A stretch of 7,865 bases of DNA from Actinomycetes bacterium (GTDB lineage Bacteria; Actinomycetota; Actinomycetes; Propionibacteriales; Propionibacteriaceae), in NCBI GenBank assembly GCA_021794705.1, contig JAJYQH010000245.1, forward strand, positions 1 through 7,865, written 5' to 3'. The position numbers and the translations under genes are program-made. Positions 1 through 5,275 of this stretch are shown in pieces. Position 1 is the stretch's first letter, and the number at the start of each line of letters is the position of its first letter. A model generated the notes under the pieces. The model ran no database searches and was not told the origin of the DNA. It worked only from the letters and a program-made list of their open reading frames with translations.

Positions 1-1
1 C

Positions 2-256
2 CGATCTGCCGACCCCCGGGTGGCCACGCTGCGCGACGAGTCGGCGACCGCCCCCGACTCGCAGCGGGCGGCGGTGCGGGCTCAGCTCGCCGAGGTGCGC
101 CAGAGCGTGCGGGCCGAGATGATCTCGGCGCTCGCGGCCGAGTTCGACGCCGTGCACAACATCCAGCGGGCCGTCGAGGTGGGCTCGGTCGACGACGTGA
201 TCAGCGTGGCGGAGCTGCGTCCGAGGATCATCTCGACCCTCCGATCGGCGCGTTGA
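2..256 (+). CDS. C-terminal fragment of acyl-CoA carboxylase, carboxyltransferase-type (partial, 5' end outside window)
   Basis: The frame is open from base 2 and ends with TGA at 254-256, giving 84 visible residues. A GTG at 20 is in frame but is probably internal, because the frame stays open upstream of it to the window edge. The tail contains EFDAVHNIQRAVEVGSVDDV followed by ISVAELRPRIISTL. This matches my memory of the extreme C-terminus of the large fused biotin carboxylase/carboxyltransferase proteins of actinobacteria, where a helix and the VGSVD(D/E)(V/I)I segment close the carboxyltransferase domain. That domain moves CO2 from carboxybiotin to an acyl-CoA. The substrate (acetyl-, propionyl- or other acyl-CoA) cannot be decided from this piece. 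Its proximity to methylmalonyl-CoA mutase genes would fit propionyl-CoA carboxylation, but that is inference and the genes lie on opposite strands. The fragment is followed after 22 bases by a co-directional acetyltransferase gene. Confidence 0.7.
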   Translation, partial: RSADPRVATLRDESATAPDSQRAAVRAQLAEVRQSVRAEMISALAAEFDAVHNIQRAVEVGSVDDVISVAELRPRIISTLRSAR

Positions 257-265
257 CCCGCGGCA

Positions 266-271
266 TAGCAT
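266..271 (+). promoter_or_regulatory. -10-like box (TAGCAT) just before the GNAT start
   Basis: TAGCAT fits the actinobacterial -10 pattern TAnnnT. It lies 7 bases before the ATG at 279, which would place transcription initiation at or next to the start codon. No good -35 hexamer is visible 16-19 bases upstream. The same 7 bases contain AGGGG (273-277), which could instead serve as a weak, closely spaced ribosome binding site on a read-through transcript from the carboxylase gene. Confidence 0.4.
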
Positions 272-278
272 CAGGGGC

Positions 279-713
279 ATGAGCGACATTCCCACCGGCA
301 GCGACCCCGTCGTCCGGGTACTCACGCCGGGCGACGAGCCCTGGGTCGAGCAGGCCGTCACGCATCTGGGCCGGTCGGCGGTGACGAACGCGGCCGAGGT
401 GTTTCTGCGCGATCCCGCGGTCGTCGCGGTGGGGGCGTTCGCCGACGAGGCCCTCGTCGGCTTCGCCTACGGGTACGTGCTCAGCCGCCCCGACGACGCC
501 CCGATGGCCAACCTCTACGTGCTGGAGGTGTGGCCCGACTACCAGCGTCGCGGCCTGGGGTCGCAGCTCATCAAGGCGTTCAAGAAGGAGGTCGGCCGGG
601 TGTCCAAACTCTGGCTGGTCTCCCCGGTGAGCCCGATCACCGCCGGCTTCTACGCCGCGGTGGGCGCGCACGCCGAGCAGTCGGACGCCGTCTACGAACT
701 GCCGAACGACTAG
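279..713 (+). CDS. GNAT-family N-acetyltransferase (AAC(3)-I-like layout)
   Basis: This 144-residue protein has the single-domain GNAT layout. Strand beta2/3 is around residues 48-69 (VVAVGAFADEALVGFAYGY). Motif A runs through residues 79-100 as LYVLEVWPDYQRRGLG plus the following helix, and QRRGLG (89-94) is the (Q/R)xxGxG acetyl-CoA pyrophosphate-binding loop. Motif B is near 121-130 (TAGFYAAVGA). GNAT enzymes transfer an acetyl group from acetyl-CoA to an amine. The order of elements resembles the AAC(3)-I aminoglycoside acetyltransferase branch and its many uncharacterised relatives, so the substrate is unknown and resistance should not be assumed. The ATG at 279 is the first Met and leaves the complete fold. 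The gene follows the carboxylase fragment by 22 bases on the same strand, so it may be read through from it or started by its own -10-like box. It converges on the PEBP gene. No signal peptide is visible, so it is probably cytosolic. Confidence 0.85.
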   Translation: MSDIPTGSDPVVRVLTPGDEPWVEQAVTHLGRSAVTNAAEVFLRDPAVVAVGAFADEALVGFAYGYVLSRPDDAPMANLYVLEVWPDYQRRGLGSQLIKAFKKEVGRVSKLWLVSPVSPITAGFYAAVGAHAEQSDAVYELPND

Positions 714-745
714 GCCGTGTCGCTGAACCGTTCGTGAGAGACGGC
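714..745. terminator. Imperfect palindrome between convergent genes, candidate bidirectional terminator
   Basis: The 48-base gap between the stop of the GNAT gene (713) and the stop of the PEBP gene (762) contains GCCGTGTC (714-721) opposed to GAGACGGC (738-745), complementary at 7 of 8 positions. An inner GAAC/GTTC pair (725-728 and 730-733) shares the same centre. The position between two converging stops suits a shared terminator. There is no T-run on either side, so it would not be a textbook intrinsic terminator. A relic of an insertion-sequence end is an alternative. Confidence 0.35.
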
Positions 746-761
746 TGGCGCTTGGATGCAC

Positions 762-1331
762 TCAGGACGTGCGCGTGCCTGAGAGTGTCGCTGAGGCGAG
801 AACGTGTCCGTCGACCGCTGTCGCGAGCTCTAGAAGACTGTTCAGGTGTTCGATCTCGATCCTCTGGTCGAGGGCGTAGAGGTGGAGCCGGTAGTGGTGC
901 GGCCCGTGGCCGGGTAGGGGTCGGGGGCCGGAGTAGGACAGGGGCTGGTCCCGGTCGCGCAGGAAGCGGGCGCGCGTTGTTCCTGCGTTGAGGTCTCCGT
1001 CATCGAGCGAGCCCGGTTGGGGCGCGAAGGCTGCAACGGCGTGCAGGCGTGGGGTCGTGCCGGGGCTGTCGAGGTCTTCCATGACGAGCAGCATGTCCTC
1101 GCTCGCAGGCGGAAGATTCCCCCACGCGAGAGCGGGAGAGATGTTGTCGCCGATGAAGCGTCCGCAGTGGACGGCGGGGATCTCTTGCCCCTCGTCGAAG
1201 CAAGGCGAGGTGAACTTGATCCGCGTCTCCGAGGCAAACTCGGGGCGGTGCGAAAGGCTCAGAGACTCGTCGGCGTGTCGATTGCGGAACAGTTTGCCGA
1301 GCGGAGTGAGCAGTGCTTCGACAGGGTGCAT
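762..1331 (-). CDS. YbhB/YbcL (Raf kinase inhibitor-like, PEBP) family protein
   Basis: This 189-residue protein belongs to the phosphatidylethanolamine-binding protein superfamily, bacterial YbhB/YbcL branch. The family's elements appear in order: TSPCF (41-45), GDNISPALAW (61-70), EDLDSPG (85-91) in place of the usual DPDAP core, LHAVA (96-100) in place of the usual HW segment, and YSGPRPLPGHGPHHY (133-147) followed by LHLYALD. These residues line the anion/ligand pocket. The N-terminal 35 residues resemble the actinobacterial subgroup whose members begin with a short LGKLFRNR-like helix, so the ATG at 1331 looks right. It is also preceded by GGAG with an 8-base spacer. No signal peptide is evident. 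The biochemical role of bacterial PEBP proteins is poorly defined; ligand binding or a regulatory role is usually proposed. It sits 15 bases downstream of a marR gene on the same strand and is probably co-transcribed and controlled by it. Sampled lines here look near 60% GC, below the mut genes. Confidence 0.85.
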   Translation of the reverse strand: MHPVEALLTPLGKLFRNRHADESLSLSHRPEFASETRIKFTSPCFDEGQEIPAVHCGRFIGDNISPALAWGNLPPASEDMLLVMEDLDSPGTTPRLHAVAAFAPQPGSLDDGDLNAGTTRARFLRDRDQPLSYSGPRPLPGHGPHHYRLHLYALDQRIEIEHLNSLLELATAVDGHVLASATLSGTRTS

Positions 1332-1346
1332 GGGTGGTGCTCCGTT

Positions 1347-1769
1347 TCAAGAGTCAGCGAGGCGGATCAGGATGGGTGCCGCTGCGGCGAGGGTGGCGCG
1401 TTCTGTGGCGGAGAGCTGAGCAACCCGGCTGTTAAGCCAGTCCCGGCGGTGACGGCGAGACGCAGTGACGGTGTCCCGGCCCTGGGTAGTCAAAGCGAAC
1501 AGGACGCGGCGGCGATCCGCGGTGTCTCGAGATTTCGTGACGTAGCCGAGTTCCTCCAGCCGACGCACGGCCTGACTGATGGAGCCGAGGGTGACGTGCG
1601 CTCCGTCGGCGAGGCCGGTGAGGCTCATCGTGCCCTGCTTATCCAGCGCGAGAAGCACGAGCAGGGCAGAGTCGGGGACTTCACCATCCAGCCGTTCGGA
1701 GCGGAAGCGACTGTAGAGCCGCGTCACCCCCCGCCGCAGCTCGGCGCCGACCTCATCGATCTCGTTCAT
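1347..1769 (-). CDS. MarR-family transcriptional regulator
   Basis: This 140-residue protein (from the ATG at 1769) has the MarR fold. An N-terminal dimerisation helix covers about residues 3-25. The winged helix-turn-helix spans about 31-97, with MSLTGLADGAHVTLGSISQA (48-67) as the HTH and LEELGYV (71-77) leading into a wing containing RDTADRRRV (81-89), where the D-x-R pattern is typical. The C-terminal dimerisation helix closes the protein. MarR proteins bind DNA as dimers and usually release it on binding a phenolic or lipophilic ligand, or on oxidation. The only cysteine-type residues expected in redox MarRs are absent here, so ligand control is more likely. A GTG one codon upstream (1772) could also start translation. 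I prefer the ATG, with a weak GGGA about 6 bases upstream. The gene is first in an apparent operon with the PEBP gene, and a palindromic operator lies in its promoter, suggesting autoregulation. Confidence 0.9.
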   Translation of the reverse strand: MNEIDEVGAELRRGVTRLYSRFRSERLDGEVPDSALLVLLALDKQGTMSLTGLADGAHVTLGSISQAVRRLEELGYVTKSRDTADRRRVLFALTTQGRDTVTASRRHRRDWLNSRVAQLSATERATLAAAAPILIRLADS

Positions 1770-1786
1770 CACAATCCCACGTGATC

Positions 1787-1792
1787 ACTAAG
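1787..1792. promoter_or_regulatory. Second MarR half-site (ACTAAG)
   Basis: ACTAAG recurs here, 33 bases (about three helical turns) from the same half-site in the main operator at 1820-1825. The partner half is degenerate: on the minus strand the site reads CTTAGTGATCACGTG against CTTAGTAACACTAAG in the perfect copy. It lies between the predicted transcription start and the marR start codon, where a second bound dimer could block elongation. An 8-base palindrome GTGATCAC (1781-1788) overlaps it. Confidence 0.4.
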
Positions 1793-1803
1793 TAATACAC
1801 ACC

Positions 1804-1809
1804 AGTATA
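1804..1809 (-). promoter_or_regulatory. Candidate -10 box of the marR-PEBP promoter (TATACT on minus strand)
   Basis: TATACT on the minus strand is the closest match to a -10 hexamer upstream of marR and would give an untranslated leader of about 25-30 bases. The stretch 1785-1825 is clearly A/T-richer than its surroundings. No good -35 hexamer is visible 17 bases upstream (GGTAGC). The perfect dyad at 1811-1825 would sit in the -10/-35 spacer, as expected for a repressor operator. Confidence 0.5.
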
Positions 1810-1810
1810 C

Positions 1811-1825
1811 CTTAGTGTTACTAAG
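1811..1825. promoter_or_regulatory. Palindromic operator CTTAGT-GTT-ACTAAG, probable MarR autoregulatory site
   Basis: Two perfectly complementary 6-base arms, CTTAGT (1811-1816) and ACTAAG (1820-1825), are separated by GTT. The total length and dyad symmetry suit a MarR dimer footprint. It lies 42 bases upstream of the marR start and next to the best -10 match. The binding protein is inferred from adjacency. Confidence 0.65.
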
Positions 1826-1827
1826 CG

Positions 1828-1965
1828 CTACCCGTGGCTCAGGACCCGGGCCAGTGGAGGGTGGCGGCGGGGCATCGCGTAGATCGTGTTCCAGTTTCCG
1901 AAAGACTCCGGCACGTCCCACCCCGGAGCACCGGTCCGGGACCGCCACGCCGTTGCTTCGACTAA
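1828..1965 (-). pseudogene. Relic of an IS5-type transposase (N-terminal DUF4096-like segment)
   Basis: Read on the minus strand from about 1965 to the TAG at 1828-1830, this stretch encodes VEATAWRSRTGAPGW followed by DVPESFGNWNTIY. That is very close to the N-terminal helix-turn-helix region of IS5-family (IS4/IS5, DUF4096) transposases, which typically read (V)EAIAWRxRTGxPWRDVPExFGxWxTIY. Recognisable similarity covers about 28 residues (roughly 1962 to 1879). Beyond it the residues degenerate and a stop follows, so about 90% of a normal transposase is missing, including the whole DDE catalytic core. No start codon for the element and no terminal inverted repeats could be identified. Within the recognisable part, the conserved PWRD is changed to PGWD by substitutions rather than a frameshift. 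It ends immediately before the marR operator. The identification rests on remembered family sequence, not a search. Confidence 0.7.
1922..1940 (-). terminator. GC hairpin downstream of meaB, possible operon terminator
   Basis: CCCGGA (1922-1927) and TCCGGG (1935-1940) form a perfect 6-base stem with a 7-base loop, starting about 30 bases after the meaB stop on the minus strand. An overlapping short palindrome GGTCC-G-GGACC (1933-1943) offers an alternative fold. No T-run follows, so a factor-dependent or hairpin-only mechanism would be needed. It lies inside the transposase relic, so the pairing may be incidental. Confidence 0.3.
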
Positions 1966-1969
1966 CGCC

Positions 1970-3010
1970 CTAGGACGTCGGGTCGGCCCAGTAGGCCGGC
2001 CACAGGTGCGGGACGTCGCGGACGAAGGCGCGCACAAGCAGTTCCGACCCCTCGATCGCCGACATCTCCCCTGACGCCACCCGCTGACGGATGTGCTCGC
2101 GGATCTCCCGAACCCTCGGGGAGCGCTTCACCGCGCCCAGCACGTCCTCCTCGACCAGGGCGCCGAGCCAGGCCAGCTGCTGCTCGCGCCGCTTGGCCTC
2201 CAGACCGCCCGTCTCCTGCAGCATCGCCCGGTGGCTCAGCACCGCCTGCCACACCTCGTCGAGGCCGGCGCCGGTGAACGACGAACTGGTGAGCACCGGG
2301 GGACGCGGGGCGTGCGGGTCGGAGGAGATGAGCTTCATCGCCACCCGGAGCTCGCGGGCCGCCACCCGCGCCTCCGACTCGTGGTCGCCGTCGGCCTTGT
2401 TGACGGTGATGACGTCGGCGAGCTCGAGGATGCCGCGCTTGATCCCCTGCAGCTGGTCGCCGGCCCGGGCCAGGGTGATGAGCAGGAAGGTGTCGACCAT
2501 CCCGGCCACGGTGACCTCCGACTGGCCGACGCCGACGGTCTCGACGAGCACGGTGTCGTAGCCCGCCGCCTCGACGATGATCATCGACTCGCGGGTGGCC
2601 CGGGCCACCCCGCCCAGCTGCCCTCCGCTCGGCGACGGCCGCACGAAGGCGTGGTCGGACGCCGCCAGCTGCGCCATTCGCGTGCGGTCGCCGAGGATCG
2701 AGCCCCCGGTGCGGGAGCTCGACGGGTCGACCGCCAGCACCGCGACCCGGTGGCCCTGGTCGATGAGCCGGGTGCCGAGCGCGTCGATGAAGGTCGACTT
2801 GCCGGCACCCGGGACGCCGGTGATGCCAACCCGCACCGAATCGCCCGAATGCGGGCGCAACAGACGGACCAGCTCGCGGGCCTGCTCGTGATGGGTCGGG
2901 TTGGTCGACTCGACGAGGGTGATGGCGCGGGCGATGAGGGGCCGCTGGCCCCCGAGCACTCCCTCGGCGAGTTCAGCGGCCCCCAACCGGCGACGTGACG
3001 ACACGGTCAC
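1970..3010 (-). CDS. meaB: Methylmalonyl-CoA mutase-associated GTPase MeaB
   Basis: This 346-residue G3E-family P-loop GTPase is the bacterial counterpart of human MMAA. MeaB binds methylmalonyl-CoA mutase, gates adenosylcobalamin loading and protects or reactivates the mutase, driven by GTP hydrolysis. Visible motifs are the N-terminal helical segment with RAITLVES (28-35), the P-loop GVPGAGKS (65-72), DPSSSRTGGSILGDRTRM (95-112), the switch region ETVGVGQSE (157-165) and the guanine-specificity NKAD (204-207). The C-terminal helical dimerisation arm follows and ends in a W-P-x-Y-W-like segment. Length is normal for the family (about 310-350). The start is GTG at 3010. The ATG at 3017 is out of frame, and GGAG lies 9 bases upstream, inside the last codons of mutB, only 6 bases separating the two genes. 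This implies translational coupling and roughly matched expression. One small oddity is Q131 in PSPSGGQLGGVA, where most MeaB proteins I recall have T and ArgK has H. Confidence 0.96.
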   Translation of the reverse strand: MTVSSRRRLGAAELAEGVLGGQRPLIARAITLVESTNPTHHEQARELVRLLRPHSGDSVRVGITGVPGAGKSTFIDALGTRLIDQGHRVAVLAVDPSSSRTGGSILGDRTRMAQLAASDHAFVRPSPSGGQLGGVARATRESMIIVEAAGYDTVLVETVGVGQSEVTVAGMVDTFLLITLARAGDQLQGIKRGILELADVITVNKADGDHESEARVAARELRVAMKLISSDPHAPRPPVLTSSSFTGAGLDEVWQAVLSHRAMLQETGGLEAKRREQQLAWLGALVEEDVLGAVKRSPRVREIREHIRQRVASGEMSAIEGSELLVRAFVRDVPHLWPAYWADPTS

Positions 3011-3016
3011 CGGGCA

Positions 3017-5275
3017 TCACTCCTGGTCGTCGAGCTGGTCACGCAGCTTGTGCAGCAGTTCGACGGCGGCGTCCGGGATGACCGTGCCGGGCGGGTAGAT
3101 CGCGTCGGCTCCGTGGGCGTACAGCTCGTCGAAGTCCTGCGGCGGGATCACCCCGCCCACGACGATCATCATGTCGGGCCGTCCGAGCGTGTCGAGTTCG
3201 GCCCGCAGCGCCGGCACCAGGGTGAGGTGGCCGGCCGCCAGCGAGGAGACGCCCACCACGTGCACGTCGGCCTCGATGGCCTGGCGCGCGACCTCCTCGG
3301 GGGTCTGGAACAGCGGGCCCACGTCGACGTCGAAGCCGAGGTCGGCGAAGGCCGTGGCGATGACCTTCTGCCCGCGATCGTGGCCGTCCTGGCCCATCTT
3401 GGCGACGAGGATGCGGGGGCGGCGTCCCTCGACCGTCTCGAACTCCTCGACCAGTTGGCGGGCGGTCTTCACCTGGCCCTGGTCGTCGCCGGCCTCGCTG
3501 CGGTACACGCCACTGATCGTACGGATGTGGGCGGTGTAGCGACCGAACACCTTCTCCAGCGCGTCGCTGATCTCCCCGACCGTCGCCTTGTTGCGGGCGG
3601 CGTCGATCGACAGCTTGAGCAGGTTGCGCTCCGGGTCGCTCGGGTCGGGGTTGGCAGCGGCCCACGTGAGCCGCTCGAGGGACGCGGCGCACGCGTCGGC
3701 GTCCCGCTCGGCGCGCAGCCGCTCCAGCTTGGCGATCTGCTGGGCCCGGACGCTGGCGTTGTCGACCTTGAGCACCTCGGGCGGCACGTCGTCGTCGACG
3801 GTGTACTTGTTGACACCGATGAGCGGCTGCCGGCCGGAGTCGATGCGCGCCTGGGTGCGGGCCGCGGCCTCCTCGATGCGCATCTTCGGGATGCCCGCCT
3901 CGATCGCCTTGGCCATGCCGCCGGCAGCCTCGACCTCCTGGATGAGGGTCCAGGCGCTGCGGGCCAGTTCGTAGGTGAGCCGCTCGACGTAGGCCGACCC
4001 GGCCCACGGGTCGACGACCCGGGTGGTGCCCGACTCCTGCTGGATGAGCAGCTGGGTGTTGCGGGCGATCCGGGCGGAGAAGTCGGTCGGCAGGGCGATG
4101 GCCTCGTCGAGCGCGTTGGTGTGGAGCGACTGCGTGTGCCCCTGGGTCGCGGCCATCGCCTCGAGGCAGGTGCGCATGACGTTGTTGTAGACGTCCTGGG
4201 CGGTGAGTGACCACCCGGAGGTCTGCGAGTGCGTGCGCAGCGACATCGACTTCGGGTTGGAGGGCCCGAACTGCTTGACCAGCTTGGCCCACACCAGCCG
4301 GGCCGCCCTCATCTTGGCGACCTCCATGAAGAAGTTCATGCCGATCGCCCAGAAGAAGCTGAGCCGCGGGGCGAACTGGTCGACCTTGAGGCCCACCGAC
4401 TCGCCGGCGCGGATGTACTCGACGCCGTCGGCCAGTGTGTAGGCCATCTCGATGTCGGCCGTGGCGCCGGCCTCCTGCATGTGATAGCCGGAGATCGAGA
4501 TCGAGTTGAACTTCGGCATATTCGCGCTGGTGAACGCAAAGATGTCGGAGATGATCCGCATCGACGGTGCGGGCGGGTAGATGTAGGTGTTGCGGACCAT
4601 GAACTCCTTGAGGATGTCGTTCTGGATGGTCCCGGCCAGCTGCTCGGGCCGCACGCCCTGCTCCTCGGCCGCCACGACGTAGAGGGCGAGCACCGGCAGC
4701 ACCGCGCCGTTCATCGTCATCGACACCGACATCTGGTCGAGCGGGATGCCGTCGAACAGCTGGCGCATGTCGAGGATCGAGTCGACGGCGACGCCCGCCA
4801 TGCCCACGTCGCCGGTGACCCGCGGGTGGTCGGAGTCGTAGCCTCGGTGGGTGGCGAGGTCGAAGGCGATGGACAGGCCCTTCTGGCCGGCCGCGAGGTT
4901 GCGCCGGTAGAAGGCGTTCGACTCCTCGGCGGTGGAGAAGCCGGCGTACTGACGGATCGTCCACGGCTGGTTGACGTACATCGTCGCGTACGGGCCGTGG
5001 AGGAACGGCGGGATGCCCGCGGCGTAGCTGTGCAGGAAGTCGAGCCCGTCGAGGGCGTCCGGCCCGAACAGCGGCGGCACGAGGATGTGCTCGGGGGTCT
5101 GCCAGCCCTCGGTGTAGGTGCCCTGGGAGTTCTTCACCGCCTCGAAGCGGGACGCCGCGTCCTCCGGCAGGGTGGGCGGCCCGAGGGGCACGTCGTCGAA
5201 GCGTGGCACGCCGGGCTGGGAGGCGCTGCCGCCCGGTTCGGCGAGCGGAGTGCGATCTCTGAGGTCGCTGGTCAT
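3017..5275 (-). CDS. mutB: Methylmalonyl-CoA mutase large (alpha, catalytic) subunit
   Basis: This 752-residue protein is the catalytic, adenosylcobalamin-binding subunit of the heterodimeric mutase. The N-terminal part forms the substrate-binding TIM barrel, and about 620-750 forms the B12-binding Rossmann domain. By alignment with remembered P. shermanii MutB, the catalytic Tyr89, Arg207 and His244 correspond to Y110, R228 and H265. The cobalt-ligating His is H632 in QDGHDRG (629-635), and the GGVIP loop (707-711) follows. Together Tyr89 and Arg207 mark a methylmalonyl-CoA rather than isobutyryl-CoA mutase. The ATG at 5275 overlaps the mutA stop in ATGA, so it is favoured over a longer open frame that reaches back to 5581 through mutA. 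Residues 1-25 are a variable, poorly conserved extension. The Phe81-Arg82 pair next to the substrate is Asn-Gln (N102, Q103) here. I believe this is a recurring variant in other bacteria. Length is slightly above the usual 710-740. Confidence 0.97.
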   Translation of the reverse strand: MTSDLRDRTPLAEPGGSASQPGVPRFDDVPLGPPTLPEDAASRFEAVKNSQGTYTEGWQTPEHILVPPLFGPDALDGLDFLHSYAAGIPPFLHGPYATMYVNQPWTIRQYAGFSTAEESNAFYRRNLAAGQKGLSIAFDLATHRGYDSDHPRVTGDVGMAGVAVDSILDMRQLFDGIPLDQMSVSMTMNGAVLPVLALYVVAAEEQGVRPEQLAGTIQNDILKEFMVRNTYIYPPAPSMRIISDIFAFTSANMPKFNSISISGYHMQEAGATADIEMAYTLADGVEYIRAGESVGLKVDQFAPRLSFFWAIGMNFFMEVAKMRAARLVWAKLVKQFGPSNPKSMSLRTHSQTSGWSLTAQDVYNNVMRTCLEAMAATQGHTQSLHTNALDEAIALPTDFSARIARNTQLLIQQESGTTRVVDPWAGSAYVERLTYELARSAWTLIQEVEAAGGMAKAIEAGIPKMRIEEAAARTQARIDSGRQPLIGVNKYTVDDDVPPEVLKVDNASVRAQQIAKLERLRAERDADACAASLERLTWAAANPDPSDPERNLLKLSIDAARNKATVGEISDALEKVFGRYTAHIRTISGVYRSEAGDDQGQVKTARQLVEEFETVEGRRPRILVAKMGQDGHDRGQKVIATAFADLGFDVDVGPLFQTPEEVARQAIEADVHVVGVSSLAAGHLTLVPALRAELDTLGRPDMMIVVGGVIPPQDFDELYAHGADAIYPPGTVIPDAAVELLHKLRDQLDDQE

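Noticed and set aside
279..713. Calling the GNAT gene an aminoglycoside resistance enzyme
   Set aside because: The layout recalls AAC(3)-I but GNAT substrate cannot be inferred from general motifs, and nothing nearby suggests a resistance cassette.
1017..1784. Plus-strand open frame (255 codons) across the marR-PEBP region
   Set aside because: Both minus-strand genes under it have clear families (MarR, PEBP); the plus-strand translation shows no recognisable domain.
3050..4210. Plus-strand open frame (386 codons) antisense to mutB
   Set aside because: It is a shadow of the mutB codon bias on the opposite strand with no family motif, and no promoter or ribosome binding site of note.
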